The position numbers were made by a program, and so were the translations under genes. A stretch of 64,000 nt of DNA, from positions 1 to 64,000 of the forward strand of contig NZ_AMRV01000001.1 of NCBI RefSeq assembly GCF_000342165.1, read 5' to 3'. Shown here in pieces: positions 27,703-37,646 of the stretch (position 1 is the stretch's first letter; the number at the start of each line of letters is the position of its first letter). The stretch comes from Pacificimonas flava (GTDB lineage: Bacteria; Pseudomonadota; Alphaproteobacteria; Sphingomonadales; Sphingomonadaceae). Below the pieces are notes generated by a model. That model saw only the letters and a program-made list of their open reading frames with translations, was not told the DNA's origin and did no database searches.

Positions 27703-29820
27703 TCAGGCATCTTGACCACTCCCCAAAGCGAGAAGGTCGTCCGCGGACAGGATCTGGGGCAGGATCGTCTCGCGTCCTTCCCGGTCGTAATAGATGTAAA
27801 GCGGAACGCCCGCGCGTCCGTGGCTGGTCAGGAACGCCGTAATCTTCGGGTCGCTGCGGGTCCAATCGCCGACCAGCGTTCGGATGCCCCGGCTCTTGAA
27901 GTGATCCGCGACGGCAGCACTGGAAAGCGCGCCCCGCTCGTTGACCTTGCAGGTGATGCACCAATCGGCGGTGAAATACAGGAACACCGGGTCCCCGGCA
28001 GCCTGAAGGTCCGAGAGCGCAGCGGGCGAATAGGGAGCAGCGGCCAGCACTGTGCCCTCCGCTGCGTCTGCGCTGCCGACATTCGAGAGTGTCGTGGGCA
28101 CCGCAAGGACCGTCAGGAAGACTGCGGCGGACGCGGCGGCGGGGATAAGCTTCCGGCGCGCGCCGCCGAGCCACCAGAGCGCAAGGCCGAGAAGGACGGC
28201 GGCGGCAATACCGATGCTGAGGCCGTCGGCGCCGGCCTGCTGACCAAGAACCCACGCGAGCGCGACCGCGGTCACGAACATCGGTATACTGAGGAGGCGC
28301 CGCAGTCTTTCCATCCAGGCGCCGGGCCTCGGCAGACGGCGACGCAGTGCCGGAACGAAGCCGATCACGAGAAACGGCAGGGCGAGGCCGAGACCCAGGC
28401 CGCCGAAAATCATCATTGCTGCAAGCGGCGACAGGACGAGCGCCGCCCCAAGCGCGGCGCCCATGAAGGGGCCGGTGCAGGGCGTCGCCACGACGGCGGC
28501 AAGAATGCCGGTGAAAAAGGCGCCGCTGCGGCCCCCGCTCGCGGCCAAGCCGTCTGCGCCGACCGCAATTGCCGGCAGTTCGAAAAGCCCTGCCAGATTG
28601 AGCGCGATCGCCGTCACGAGAAGCAGGAGCGCGGCGACAATTCTGGGATCCTGCAACTGGAAGGCCCAGCCAACCGTGCTGCCGCCGGCACGCAGCGCAA
28701 GAAGCGCACCCCCGAGCGCCAGTACCGCGCCGATGACGCCCAGCGAGTAAAACAACGCCTCGCTCCGCGCCGCCCTTTCAGAGACGCCGCCCTTTGCAAG
28801 GCTGAGCGCCTTCAGGCTGAGGATCGGAAACACGCACGGCATGATGTTGAGGAGAAGCCCTCCGGCAAGCGCGGCGAGAAAGATGAGGGGCAGGGGCGGA
28901 GCCGGTGCAGTGGCCGGGCCAGCGCCAGTACCGGATGCCGGGTCGGTCTCATCCGCGCCGCCGAGAAGGGGCGTACCCGCTGCCTCGACGCTGCCGGGTT
29001 CGGCGTCAACGGCAAGACCCAGCGTCTCCCCGCCCTCCAGCATCAGTTTGACGACGCCGGGCACCGAGTCGGCATCTGGATTGAACCCGGTCGCCGTCTC
29101 TATCACGATTCGATCGCCCGCGATCGATGCCGTCTGCGGCGCGCTATAGTCCACAACTCCGTCGACGGCGGGAAAGAAATACGCGTCGCTTACCGCGCTG
29201 ATCTGCGGCACCGCGAGCGACAGCCGCAGCCGGTCGCCCTGAACTTCGACGCGCGCATCTCCGTCATGGGCGGTCGGCTGATCGGCCTGCCAGCGCCCGA
29301 TCCGCCCTGCCTCCACCCCGATGTCCGAAAGATTGGCTGCCAGATTTGCGGATTCCGGCACGCAGATCTCATCGTCGCAGACCAGATAGTCGAACGTCAG
29401 TCCAATCTCGCCGCTTGCCGGCAGACCGTCGATGTCGACGAGCAGTGCGCGCTCCGTCTTGAAAACATAGTTCATGATGCCGGCGACGACGAACCGGTCC
29501 GGAACCGGGTATCGAAGATCGGAGGCGGTCGCCCCCGGCGGAAGCGTCCATTCGGCCCGGCTCTCCACGCCGGCAGCGCCTGGGTTCTTCCAATAGGTAT
29601 GCCAGCCGGGTTTCGGCGTCAGGACGATCGCGATCGTCCGCGCACCACTATGTGCCGGTCCCGCCTCGAGAGAGACCGTCATGTTCTCGTTTTGCACCGA
29701 TGCGGCCGCCGCAGCGGGCGTCCCGACGGTTATGAGCGCAAACAGCGCCGTCAGGATCAGCAGCAACTGCGCCGCCATCAGCCTCCCAAATGCCGGAATC
29801 GGATGCATCGCTCTATCCAT
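27703..29820 (-). CDS. DsbD-family protein-disulfide reductase (ScsB-like)
   Basis: The 705-residue product has an N-terminal signal segment and periplasmic domain (to about 290), a membrane domain of about eight segments including the paired-cysteine ILNIMPCVFPILSLK and VVATPCTGPFMGAALG, and a C-terminal thioredoxin domain with YFTADWCITCKVNE (CXXC). This is the DsbD/ScsB design that passes electrons from cytoplasmic thioredoxin to periplasmic thiol proteins. The next gene downstream, a redoxin, is a likely client. Confidence 0.92.
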   Translation of the reverse strand: MDRAMHPIPAFGRLMAAQLLLILTALFALITVGTPAAAAASVQNENMTVSLEAGPAHSGARTIAIVLTPKPGWHTYWKNPGAAGVESRAEWTLPPGATASDLRYPVPDRFVVAGIMNYVFKTERALLVDIDGLPASGEIGLTFDYLVCDDEICVPESANLAANLSDIGVEAGRIGRWQADQPTAHDGDARVEVQGDRLRLSLAVPQISAVSDAYFFPAVDGVVDYSAPQTASIAGDRIVIETATGFNPDADSVPGVVKLMLEGGETLGLAVDAEPGSVEAAGTPLLGGADETDPASGTGAGPATAPAPPLPLIFLAALAGGLLLNIMPCVFPILSLKALSLAKGGVSERAARSEALFYSLGVIGAVLALGGALLALRAGGSTVGWAFQLQDPRIVAALLLLVTAIALNLAGLFELPAIAVGADGLAASGGRSGAFFTGILAAVVATPCTGPFMGAALGAALVLSPLAAMMIFGGLGLGLALPFLVIGFVPALRRRLPRPGAWMERLRRLLSIPMFVTAVALAWVLGQQAGADGLSIGIAAAVLLGLALWWLGGARRKLIPAAASAAVFLTVLAVPTTLSNVGSADAAEGTVLAAAPYSPAALSDLQAAGDPVFLYFTADWCITCKVNERGALSSAAVADHFKSRGIRTLVGDWTRSDPKITAFLTSHGRAGVPLYIYYDREGRETILPQILSADDLLALGSGQDA

Positions 29821-29905
29821 CGGACCGCCTGCATAGCCTGCACCCTAGCCGCTGGGAAAGGACGCCGGTAACGAATTCATCCATTTTGGTTGTTATGGCG
29901 CGGCG

Positions 29906-31900
29906 ATGTCGAAGGGGGTTTCATTGAAGTATCGCGCGGAAGTCGACGGGCTTCGGGCCGTCGCGGTCATTCCGGTCATTGCGTTTCACGCCGGCTTTCC
30001 TGGATTTTCCGGCGGGTTTCTCGGTGTCGACATCTTCTTTGTCATCTCCGGATATCTGATCAGTTCGATCGTTCTGGGCGACCTTGAGAAAGAGCGCTTT
30101 TCCATCATCGATTTCTATGAGCGGCGCGCGCGGCGCATCCTGCCCGCTCTCGCATTGGTGGTCGCGGCATGCATCCCGCTTGCGGAGTGGCTGATGCTTC
30201 CGGGCCAGCGCACGGATTTCTACGAAAGCGTCGTCGCCGTCGCGCTCTTCGTATCGAACATCCTGTTCTGGACCGAGACAAGCTATTTCGGGGCGGCCTC
30301 CGAGTTGAAGCCGCTCCTTCATACCTGGTCGCTGGCGGTGGAAGAGCAGTTCTACCTGTTCTTCCCTCCGCTGCTCTGGCTCCTGTGGAGGCACGGGTGG
30401 AAGGCGACACTGGCAGCGGTCGTCGCCCTGTTCATGCTCAGCCTTGCGGTCAGCCAATGGGCCTCCGTTGCAGCGCCAAGCCTCAACTTCTTCCTTCTTC
30501 CCTCGCGCGTATGGGAGTTGATGGCGGGCGCTCTTTGCGCGCTGACCCAGCATCGTTACGGATCGTGGCGAAATGGCGCCCTGGGACTGTTGGGGCTGAT
30601 GCTGATCGTCGCGAGTCTCTTTCTGTTCGATGACAGCACGCCGTTTCCATCTGCGATCGGTCTCATTCCGGTAGGCGGCGTCGCGCTGATCCTCCTGTTC
30701 GCCCGTGAAGAGACGGCCGCCGCTCGCATTCTGTCCCTGAAGCCGTTCATATGGATCGGGCTGATCAGCTACAGCGCCTATCTATGGCATCAGCCGCTGT
30801 TCGCTTTCATGCGCCTCTACGCATTGAAGGAGCCGACAATGCTGCAAATGGGCGGGCTTTCGATCCTGTCGCTGCTTCTGGCCTGGTTCAGCTATCGCTT
30901 CGTCGAGCAGCCGTTTCGGCAGCGGCGCGGGGAGGGGGCAGTCTCGATGCGCATGATTTTCTCCGCAAGCGGGGTTCTCTTGGCGCTCATGCTGGCCGGC
31001 GGTGGAGCGCTGCGGGGGGAGCGCTCCGGGGATGCGCAACTGCTTGCTTTGCAGGAGCTTATCAAACCGAGTTATGGCCTTAGCACCGAATGCCGCGAAA
31101 ATGCCTTAGACAAGCCGGTATGCCGCACCGCGGAGCAGCCGAAGATCCTGGTGTGGGGCGACAGTCATGCCGCGCACAGCGTCCCCGCAATTCTTGGCGA
31201 CGAGCCGGATGCCCGGTTGATCCAGGCGACCTACTATTCCTGTCCGCCGCTCGTCGGCGTGGTGCCGATGAATCGGGACAAGCCTGCGGCATGGGCCGAT
31301 GAATGCGCTGCGGCGAATGCCGATGCAGAGGATTATATTCGCCGGCACGGGGCGGGGCTGAAGGTCGTCATCGCGTCCCCCTGGCGCTGGAATGTCGAGG
31401 CCGGGGCGCGTGTGCGCGTGGACGGAACATGGCAGGACAGTTCGGCCGATCTGCTGGAACGGCACTTGCGCCGAACGATCGCCTTCGTGCGGGCAAACGG
31501 AGCGGAGCCGATTCTGGTCATCTCTCCGCCACGCGTGACGTATGATGCCGGGCAATGCGTGGTGAAGGCGCGCGCAACACACCGACCCGCGCATGCTTGC
31601 GATTTCAGAATAGAGGATGTCGATCCTCGCTGGACCCTCGCGCGAGATGTCATCGAACGCTTTTCGGGCGATGTCGCTATCGTGCGGTTCGGTGAAATCA
31701 TGTGCCCGAACGGAACATGCCGAACCAGCAAGAATGGCAAGCCGCTCTACCGCGACCTGACGCATTTCAGCGATTATGGCGCGGCGGAAATCGGCCGGGA
31801 AGCGGACATATACGACCTTGTCATGTCGGCGCCTTCGCCTGCTGAAGCGACACAGACGGCCGCCCGCTCCGATTTCGAGAAGGACACCAGGCGCGAATAA
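29906..31900 (+). CDS. OafA/YrhL-type acyltransferase with C-terminal SGNH domain
   Basis: The 664-residue protein has an acyltransferase-3 membrane domain (EVDGLRAVAVIPVIAFH, FFVISGYLISSI, about ten membrane segments to residue 370). It is followed by a periplasmic SGNH hydrolase-like domain with VWGDSHAAH and DLTHFSDYGA. Such fusions O-acetylate surface polysaccharide or peptidoglycan. It stands alone, divergent from the DsbD gene, and ends at a strong bidirectional terminator shared with rpsI. Confidence 0.92.
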   Translation: MSKGVSLKYRAEVDGLRAVAVIPVIAFHAGFPGFSGGFLGVDIFFVISGYLISSIVLGDLEKERFSIIDFYERRARRILPALALVVAACIPLAEWLMLPGQRTDFYESVVAVALFVSNILFWTETSYFGAASELKPLLHTWSLAVEEQFYLFFPPLLWLLWRHGWKATLAAVVALFMLSLAVSQWASVAAPSLNFFLLPSRVWELMAGALCALTQHRYGSWRNGALGLLGLMLIVASLFLFDDSTPFPSAIGLIPVGGVALILLFAREETAAARILSLKPFIWIGLISYSAYLWHQPLFAFMRLYALKEPTMLQMGGLSILSLLLAWFSYRFVEQPFRQRRGEGAVSMRMIFSASGVLLALMLAGGGALRGERSGDAQLLALQELIKPSYGLSTECRENALDKPVCRTAEQPKILVWGDSHAAHSVPAILGDEPDARLIQATYYSCPPLVGVVPMNRDKPAAWADECAAANADAEDYIRRHGAGLKVVIASPWRWNVEAGARVRVDGTWQDSSADLLERHLRRTIAFVRANGAEPILVISPPRVTYDAGQCVVKARATHRPAHACDFRIEDVDPRWTLARDVIERFSGDVAIVRFGEIMCPNGTCRTSKNGKPLYRDLTHFSDYGAAEIGREADIYDLVMSAPSPAEATQTAARSDFEKDTRRE

Positions 31901-31936
31901 AAAAGGGGCGACCTCCGAAGAGACCGCCCCTTTTCG
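31899..31936. terminator. Bidirectional intrinsic terminator
   Basis: AAAAAGGGGCGACCTC and its partner ACCGCCCCTTTT form a GC-rich stem flanked by A-runs on one side and T-runs on the other. It works on both strands, ending the acyltransferase gene (+) and the rplM-rpsI operon (-). Confidence 0.88.
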
Positions 31937-31954
31937 CGGCAAAGGCCGGTAGTT

Positions 31955-32536
31955 TTAACGCTTCGAGAACTGGAAGCTGCGGCGTGCCTTTGCGCGGCCG
32001 TACTTCTTACGCTCCACGACGCGGCTGTCGCGCGTCAGGAAGCCGGCCTGCTTGATCGCGCTGCGCAGTTCCGGCTCCATACGGGTCAGCGCCTGCGAAA
32101 TGCCATGCTTGACCGCGCCCGCCTGTCCGGACAGGCCGCCGCCGGAGACGGTGGCGACAATGTCGTACTGGCCCTTGCGCTGTGCGATCTCGAACGGCTG
32201 GTTGATGATCAGGCGCAGGGTCGGGCGGGCGAAATACTTGCCCTGATCCTTGCCGTTGACCGTGATCTTGCCCGAACCCGGCTTCAGCCAGACGCGCGCG
32301 ACGGCATCCTTGCGGCGACCGGTGGCATAGGAACGACCGTACTGATCGACCTGCTTTTCCCGCAGCGGCGCGGCATTGACGGAGTTGGGGTCGTACGACT
32401 CGGCGCCCTGATCCGCGGCTTCGGTCGCCGTCGCTGCAGAGCCGGCCTGTGCCTCGGCGGGCGCCTCCTTCTGCTTCTGGGCGGCTTCCTTCTGCAGGTC
32501 CTTCAGGTCCTCGAGACCCTTCTTCTCTTCAGCCAT
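31955..32536 (-). CDS. rpsI: 30S ribosomal protein S9 with long N-terminal extension
   Basis: The C-terminal 125 residues are canonical S9 ([18 protein letters not shown] through [14 protein letters not shown]). A further 65-70 residues rich in Lys, Glu, Ala and Gln precede them. Ordinary bacterial S9 is about 130 residues, so the N-terminal tail is an addition, of a type I recall from sphingomonad-like S9 proteins. The gene follows rplM after 3 bases, the usual L13-S9 operon. Confidence 0.96.
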   Translation of the reverse strand: MAEEKKGLEDLKDLQKEAAQKQKEAPAEAQAGSAATATEAADQGAESYDPNSVNAAPLREKQVDQYGRSYATGRRKDAVARVWLKPGSGKITVNGKDQGKYFARPTLRLIINQPFEIAQRKGQYDIVATVSGGGLSGQAGAVKHGISQALTRMEPELRSAIKQAGFLTRDSRVVERKKYGRAKARRSFQFSKR

Positions 32537-32539
32537 GAC

Positions 32540-33013
32540 TTACTTGCCCACCTTGTTCTTGCGGTTCATTGCGGCGACGTCGAGCATTTCGGGGCTCTGC
32601 GCCTCATGCGGGTGCTCCGTTCCGGCGAAGATGCGCAGGTTCCGCATCTGCTGGCGCCCAAGCGGACCGCGCGGGATCATGCGTTCGACGGCCTTCTCCA
32701 GAACGCGGCCGGGGAACTTGCCCTCCAGCACCTTCTGCGGCGAGGTTTCCTTGATACCTCCGGCATAACCGGTGTGGCGGTAGTAACGCTTGTCCTGCAG
32801 CTTGTTGCCGGTGAAGCGCACCTTGTCCGCATTGATGACGATGACATTGTCGCCGCAGTCCATGTGCGGGGTGTAGCTGGCCTTGTGCTTGCCGCGCAGA
32901 CGGTTGGCGATAATCGACGCAAGGCGGCCTACGACCAGCCCTTCCGCGTCGATCATGACCCACTTCTTTTCGATCTCACCAGCCTTCAGCGAGGCGGTCG
33001 TCTTTGAATACAT
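32540..33013 (-). CDS. rplM: 50S ribosomal protein L13
   Basis: ATG 33013 gives 157 residues with the L13 motifs [39 protein letters not shown] and [12 protein letters not shown]. Longer versions of the frame include unrelated upstream sequence. L13 is an early-assembling large-subunit protein. It starts the rplM-rpsI operon; a promoter and a terminator-like leader precede it. Confidence 0.97.
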   Translation of the reverse strand: MYSKTTASLKAGEIEKKWVMIDAEGLVVGRLASIIANRLRGKHKASYTPHMDCGDNVIVINADKVRFTGNKLQDKRYYRHTGYAGGIKETSPQKVLEGKFPGRVLEKAVERMIPRGPLGRQQMRNLRIFAGTEHPHEAQSPEMLDVAAMNRKNKVGK

Positions 33014-33047
33014 GTGCCTGATCCCAAGCAAATTGTCGTTTGAAAAC

Positions 33048-33088
33048 AAAAGGCGGGCCGCCCGCGTCGATGCGAAGCAGCCCGCTTT
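33048..33088 (-). promoter_or_regulatory. Terminator-like hairpin in the rplM leader (possible attenuator)
   Basis: On the minus strand AAAGCGGGC pairs with GCCCGCCTTTT (one bulge) across a loop of about 21 bases, followed by TTGTTTTC. It has the form of an intrinsic terminator. It lies between the likely rplM promoter and the rplM start, 35 bases before the ATG. It could attenuate rplM-rpsI transcription, or terminate read-through from the DUF2237 gene. Confidence 0.55.
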
Positions 33089-33097
33089 GTGAGCCGC

Positions 33098-33126
33098 CAT
33101 ATGGCGAAACCGCGCAATTCCGTCAA
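33098..33126 (-). promoter_or_regulatory. Probable sigma-70-type promoter of rplM-rpsI
   Basis: On the minus strand TTGACG (33126-33121) is separated by 17 bases from CATATG (33103-33098). The expected start is about 75-80 bases upstream of rplM, leaving a leader that contains the hairpin. Confidence 0.5.
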
Positions 33127-33164
33127 GGATTTTGGCAATTTGCGCTTGTGGTAAAATGATACCT

Positions 33165-33560
33165 TTACTCGGTTTCAGTGTCCGCAGCGTGGGCTTGAAG
33201 GTGTCCCAGATCGAGAACTTCCAGCGCTCGTTCGTGGGTTGCGTCGAGCCGGACGAGCGGCGCAGCGCCGCCGCGGCGCGCTTCTTCCCAACGGCCGGCG
33301 CAGACGCACCAGCAGTCGCCCGGGCGCAATCCCGCAAAGCCCAATTCCGGCCGGGGTGTCGACAGGTCGTTTCCTGCCGCTTTCGAGAACTGGAGAAATT
33401 CTTCAGTGACCAGCACGCAGACGGAGTGATTGCCGAGATCGTCCGGGCCGGACGCGCAGCGGCCATCGCGCCGCCAGCCGGTCAGCGGATCGAGACTGCA
33501 ATCCGCGCGCGGCCCGCCGATGACGTTTCTGGCGGCGCTGTGAAAGTTACTGTTGGTCAT
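33165..33560 (-). CDS. DUF2237 family protein
   Basis: ATG 33560 gives 131 residues with the DUF2237 pattern [55 protein letters not shown] and [12 protein letters not shown]. The function of this family is unknown. It overlaps the heme A synthase stop by 4 bases (ATGA) and is co-translated with it. The frame is open upstream of 33560, but that part is a shadow of heme A synthase. Confidence 0.88.
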   Translation of the reverse strand: MTNSNFHSAARNVIGGPRADCSLDPLTGWRRDGRCASGPDDLGNHSVCVLVTEEFLQFSKAAGNDLSTPRPELGFAGLRPGDCWCVCAGRWEEARRGGAAPLVRLDATHERALEVLDLGHLQAHAADTETE

Positions 33561-34606
33561 CGCGCTTCTCCGATCCGGTGGGCGCAGGCGGCCGTACACC
33601 ATACGATCAGGGCTGCAACACCTTGGTGAGCCGCGGCGATCCAGATCTCGACGCCGCTGAGCAGCGTGGAGATGCCGAGTATGATCTGCAACGCGATCAG
33701 CGTCTTGAGGGCGATCGGCGTTTTGCGGGAACCGCGTTTCATCGCCTTGATCGCCAGTAACACGAGGATCGCAGCGGTCAGCCAGGCCCACCAACGATGC
33801 ACGAATTGCACGACAACGGGATTGTCGACGATGTTGCGCCAGAGGGGCTGCAACCAATCGACATAGGACGGAAAAATACCCCCGCCCATCATCGGCCATT
33901 CGGCATAGATATAGCCGGCGTCGAGGCCTGCAACGAACGCGCCCAGCACGAGTTGGACGAGAAGGACCCCGCCGGCTAGGGCGGCGAAGCCGGTCAGCCT
34001 CGCCTTGCCGCGAAGAAGGTCGCTTGCCGTCCAAACGATACAGGCAATGATGAACAGCGCGAGATTGAGGTGAACCGCGAGCCGGACGTGACTGACGGCT
34101 GCGACGTTCGCCAGCCCGCTCGTTACCATCCACCAGCCAATCACCCCCTGCAGGCCGCCGAGGCCCAGAAGCGCAACGAGACGCCCGCGATAGCCCGGCG
34201 GCACCCACCCCTTCAGCCAGAAGACGAGAAGGGGAAGGGCGAAAGCGAGCCCGATAAGCCGGCCGAGCAGGCGGTGCGCCCACTCCCAGAAGTAGATGTT
34301 CTTGTATTCCGCCAGAGACATGCCGCGATTTTTGACGCGATATTCGGGGGACGTCTGATAGTCGGCGAATTCCTGTTGCCAAGCTGCGTCGGAAAGCGGC
34401 GGCACTGCGCCCGTGACGGGCTTCCATTCGACAATGGAAAGGCCGCTTTCCGTAAGACGGGTGATACCCCCCACGACCACCATCAGAACGATGAGAGCGG
34501 CGACGGCGGCTAGCCAGCCAGCGAGAAGGCGGGGACGGTACCGGTCGTCTTCCTCGTCAATGGAGAGGAGGCCCGCATCGGCCGAGCTAGAAGCAAGAAT
34601 GGTCAT
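33557..34606 (-). CDS. ctaA: Heme A synthase (COX15/CtaA type)
   Basis: ATG 34606 (AGGA upstream) gives 349 residues with eight membrane segments. COX15 signatures are present: VVGGITRLTESGLSIVEWKPVTG, FWEWAHRLLGRLIG and HRWWAWLTA, with the conserved heme-ligand histidines. It oxidises heme O to heme A for aa3-type cytochrome oxidase in the inner membrane. The frame extends 39 codons further upstream without support. Confidence 0.94.
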   Translation of the reverse strand: MTILASSSADAGLLSIDEEDDRYRPRLLAGWLAAVAALIVLMVVVGGITRLTESGLSIVEWKPVTGAVPPLSDAAWQQEFADYQTSPEYRVKNRGMSLAEYKNIYFWEWAHRLLGRLIGLAFALPLLVFWLKGWVPPGYRGRLVALLGLGGLQGVIGWWMVTSGLANVAAVSHVRLAVHLNLALFIIACIVWTASDLLRGKARLTGFAALAGGVLLVQLVLGAFVAGLDAGYIYAEWPMMGGGIFPSYVDWLQPLWRNIVDNPVVVQFVHRWWAWLTAAILVLLAIKAMKRGSRKTPIALKTLIALQIILGISTLLSGVEIWIAAAHQGVAALIVWCTAACAHRIGEAR

Positions 34607-34737
34607 GTGGCGCTTCCTATGCGCAAGCGGTGCGACGTGCCAAGCAGGCGCCGGCTGTGTCGACACGGTGCGCTCATAGATCGCATGACGGGAAACAATC
34701 TTGCCCAGCCGGTGATGATACATTATCTCAATGATCC

Positions 34738-35106
34738 ATGCCGCGTCCGAATGCCTTTCTCGACCGAGTCGCCATCGGTCTTTCTGGGCTTTGCCTCGTG
34801 CATTGTCTGTTTGGCGCCTTGCTTGTCGCGTTCATGTCGGCCTCCGGATCCATTTTCCTTGGTCACAATGTTCACCAGGTCGGACTTCTCGTCGCGATTC
34901 CGCTTGCCATTGCGGGCCTGGTCGGCGGCGCGATCGGGCACCGGCGATGGGAAGCCGTTGCCATTGGCGGGTTCGGTCTCGGCGCGATGGCCGGCGCGCT
35001 CGTTTCCGCCCATGGCCCGCGGGAGGTGCTGCTGACCGTTCTCGGCGTGATTCTCGTCGGGATCGCTCATGCGATGAACCTGCGATGGAGTCGGACCGCC
35101 CGTTGA
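34738..35106 (+). CDS. MerC-domain membrane protein
   Basis: The 122-residue product has four hydrophobic segments and the MerC-type SGLCLVHCLFGALL cysteine motif near the start (PF03203). MerC proteins take up mercury or, in chromosomal homologues, possibly other metals. It is divergent from heme A synthase and is followed after 66 bases by a Zur-like regulator, which points to zinc or another divalent metal rather than mercury; no mer genes are present. The link is inferred. Confidence 0.85.
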   Translation: MPRPNAFLDRVAIGLSGLCLVHCLFGALLVAFMSASGSIFLGHNVHQVGLLVAIPLAIAGLVGGAIGHRRWEAVAIGGFGLGAMAGALVSAHGPREVLLTVLGVILVGIAHAMNLRWSRTAR

Positions 35107-35134
35107 AGGGGGTCGTGGCCGTGGCCGGTGGCCC

Positions 35135-35174
35135 TTGCCGGGGCACGGCCCGTAAGCGATAATCTGTTTATTAT
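35135..35174 (+). promoter_or_regulatory. Probable zur promoter with overlapping AT-rich palindrome
   Basis: TTGCCG (35135-35140), a 17-base spacer and GATAAT (35158-35163) form a good sigma-70 promoter. The expected transcript start is at about 35170-35173, at or just before the zur ATG, implying leaderless translation. ATAAT-N6-ATTAT (35159-35174) spans the -10 and the start codon and is a plausible autoregulatory operator. No ribosome-binding site is evident. Confidence 0.5.
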
Positions 35175-35634
35175 GACACAGACACAGCATCGAGAATATC
35201 GCGGCGCAGCCCTCGAAAAGGCCGCCGCCACCACGCTCGAGACTTCCGGTGAGCGCTGGACGGAGATGCGCGCAGCGGTGTTTCGCGCCCTGTCTGCCAT
35301 GGACGGTCCTGCCAGCGCCTATGACATAGCCGATGCCGTTTCCAAGGCGCGCGGCAAGCGTGTCGCGCCGAACAGCATCTACCGGATCCTGGATCTTTTC
35401 GTCGCGACCAATGTGGTGAAGAGGGTGGAGACGCAGAACGCCTATGTCGCGAATGCGCATCCCGAATGCCTTCACGATTGCATCTTCCTGATCTGCGACG
35501 ATTGCGGGGCCATTACCCATCTCGACGACGACGCGCTGGCGGCAGAGATGCGTGCACGAGCTGCCGGGACCGGCTTCAAGCCGAACCATCCGGTGATGGA
35601 GGTTCGCGGGACCTGCGCCGACTGCGCTGCGTAG
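35173..35634 (+). CDS. Fur-family transcriptional regulator, Zur-like
   Basis: The 153-residue protein has a winged-helix domain (SAYDIADAVSK, APNSIYRILDLFVATNVVKRVE) and a metal-binding half with HDCIFLICDDCGAITHLDDD and a C-terminal RGTCADCA, i.e. two CXXC pairs for structural zinc. The pattern and MerC neighbour favour zinc sensing. ATG 35173 is preferred; a GTG at 35128 is in frame but would lie within the apparent promoter. Confidence 0.9.
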   Translation: MTQTQHREYRGAALEKAAATTLETSGERWTEMRAAVFRALSAMDGPASAYDIADAVSKARGKRVAPNSIYRILDLFVATNVVKRVETQNAYVANAHPECLHDCIFLICDDCGAITHLDDDALAAEMRARAAGTGFKPNHPVMEVRGTCADCAA

Positions 35635-35714
35635 GACGCGGCATGTTGCCGTTCGACAAGGTTTCGCCGCCGCGCTAGGTCGGACGGCTGACACGTTATT
35701 TTTAGGGGAATTCT

Positions 35715-37640
35715 GTGACCGGCAGGCCGCACACGCCGCTTCTGGACACGGTGGCTACACCGATAGATCTCCGGAACCTGGAGACTGAGCAGTTGCGTCA
35801 GCTCGCTGACGAAGTGCGCGCGGAAATGATCGATGCCGTCAGCCAGACCGGCGGTCATCTCGGCGCCGGGCTGGGCGTCGTCGAACTCACCGTGGCCCTG
35901 CATTATATCTTCAATACGCCGGAAGATCGGCTGATCTGGGACGTCGGCCATCAGGCTTATCCGCACAAGATCCTGACTGGACGCCGCGACCGTATGCGTA
36001 CGATCCGGCAGGGCGGCGGACTCAGCGGTTTTACCAAGCGGTCCGAGAGCGAATATGATCCGTTCGGTGCCGCGCACAGTTCGACGTCGATCTCGGCCGC
36101 TTTGGGTTTCGCTGTCGCCAACAAGCTGAGCGGACGGGACGGCAAGGCGATCGCCGTCATCGGCGATGGTGCCATGTCGGCCGGCATGGCCTATGAGGCG
36201 ATGAACAATGCGGCACAGGCCGGAAACAGGCTGGTTGTCATCCTGAACGACAATGACATGTCCATCGCGCCGCCGGTGGGCGGACTTAGCGCCTATTTGG
36301 CGCGCATGGTCTCTTCCAGCGAGTATCTCGGCCTCAGAAGCCTGGCGAAGAAATTTGCCTCTCGCCTGCATAAGCGTTTCTACAACGCTGCCTCCAAGGC
36401 GGAGGAATATGCCCGCGGCATGGCGACCGGCGGCACGTTGTTCGAGGAACTGGGCTTTTACTATGTCGGCCCCATCGACGGGCATAATCTCGACCATCTG
36501 ATTCCGGTTCTGGAGAATGTTCGGGACAGTGAGCAGGGGCCGATCCTCGTCCATGTCGTTACCAAGAAGGGTCATGGCTACGCCCCCGCTGAGCAGAGCG
36601 CGGACAAATATCACGGCGTGACGAAATTCGACGTCGTCTCCGGCGAGATGGCACCGAAAAAGGCGGGGCCGCCCAGCTATACGGGCGTGTTCGCGAAGGC
36701 CCTGATCGCCGAGGCGGAGCGCGACGACCGGGTCTGCGCCATCACCGCCGCCATGCCGGGCGGCACGGGCGTCGACAAGTTCGCGCAGCACTTTCCGGAA
36801 CGCAGCTTCGATGTGGGTATCGCGGAGCAGCACGGCGTGACCTTCGCAGCCGGTCTTGCGGCGCAGGGCATGCGTCCCTTCGCGGCGATCTATTCGACAT
36901 TCCTGCAGCGCGCGTTCGATCAGGTGGTGCACGATGTCGCCATCCAGAACCTGCCGGTGCGTTTCGCGATCGATCGCGCCGGTCTGGTCGGTGCGGACGG
37001 TCAGACACACGCCGGCAGCTTTGATGTTACCTATCTCGCGACCCTACCGAACATGGTGGTGATGGCCGCGGCCGACGAGGCGGAACTGGTGCACATGACG
37101 CACACGGCCGCCGAGTATGACGATGGCCCCATTGCCTTTCGGTATCCGCGCGGCAACGGCACCGGAGTGGAGCTGCCGGAAACGCCCGAGAGGCTGGAGA
37201 TCGGCAAGGGGCGGGTGCTTCGTGAAGGATCGAAGGTCGCCATTCTTTCGCTCGGCACCCGTCTGGGCGAGGCGCTGATTGCCGCCGACGAACTGGATGC
37301 GAAGGGGTTGCCGACCACGGTCGCCGACCTGCGTTTCGCGAAGCCGCTCGATACTGCGCTGATCCGCAAGCTCGCGGCAACACATGACGTCCTCGTGACC
37401 GTCGAGGAAGGCGCGATCGGCGGCCTCGGTGCGCATGTGTTGACCCTCGCATCGGATGAAGGGCTGTTGGATGCGGGGCTGAAGATCCGCACCATGCGGT
37501 TGCCGGACATCTTTCAGGATCAGGACGATCCGAAACGGCAATATGAAGAGGCCGGCCTCGACGCGCCTGCAATCGTCAGGAAGGTGCTGGAGGCGCTGCG
37601 CCACAACAGCACGCATGTGGAGGCGGGAGCGAGGGCCTGA
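35715..37640 (+). CDS. dxs: 1-deoxy-D-xylulose-5-phosphate synthase
   Basis: A GTG start at 35715 lies 5 bases after AGGGGAA. The 641-residue thiamine-diphosphate enzyme has [37 protein letters not shown], the ThDP motif [17 protein letters not shown] and the [15 protein letters not shown] segment. It condenses pyruvate and glyceraldehyde-3-phosphate, the first step of the MEP isoprenoid pathway. tlyA follows after 6 bases, so they form an operon. Confidence 0.97.
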   Translation: MTGRPHTPLLDTVATPIDLRNLETEQLRQLADEVRAEMIDAVSQTGGHLGAGLGVVELTVALHYIFNTPEDRLIWDVGHQAYPHKILTGRRDRMRTIRQGGGLSGFTKRSESEYDPFGAAHSSTSISAALGFAVANKLSGRDGKAIAVIGDGAMSAGMAYEAMNNAAQAGNRLVVILNDNDMSIAPPVGGLSAYLARMVSSSEYLGLRSLAKKFASRLHKRFYNAASKAEEYARGMATGGTLFEELGFYYVGPIDGHNLDHLIPVLENVRDSEQGPILVHVVTKKGHGYAPAEQSADKYHGVTKFDVVSGEMAPKKAGPPSYTGVFAKALIAEAERDDRVCAITAAMPGGTGVDKFAQHFPERSFDVGIAEQHGVTFAAGLAAQGMRPFAAIYSTFLQRAFDQVVHDVAIQNLPVRFAIDRAGLVGADGQTHAGSFDVTYLATLPNMVVMAAADEAELVHMTHTAAEYDDGPIAFRYPRGNGTGVELPETPERLEIGKGRVLREGSKVAILSLGTRLGEALIAADELDAKGLPTTVADLRFAKPLDTALIRKLAATHDVLVTVEEGAIGGLGAHVLTLASDEGLLDAGLKIRTMRLPDIFQDQDDPKRQYEEAGLDAPAIVRKVLEALRHNSTHVEAGARA

Positions 37641-37646
37641 CAGCCG

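Noticed and set aside
34738-35106. Mercury-resistance operon
   Set aside because: Only the MerC-like gene is present; no merR, merT, merP or merA nearby, and the neighbour is Zur-like.
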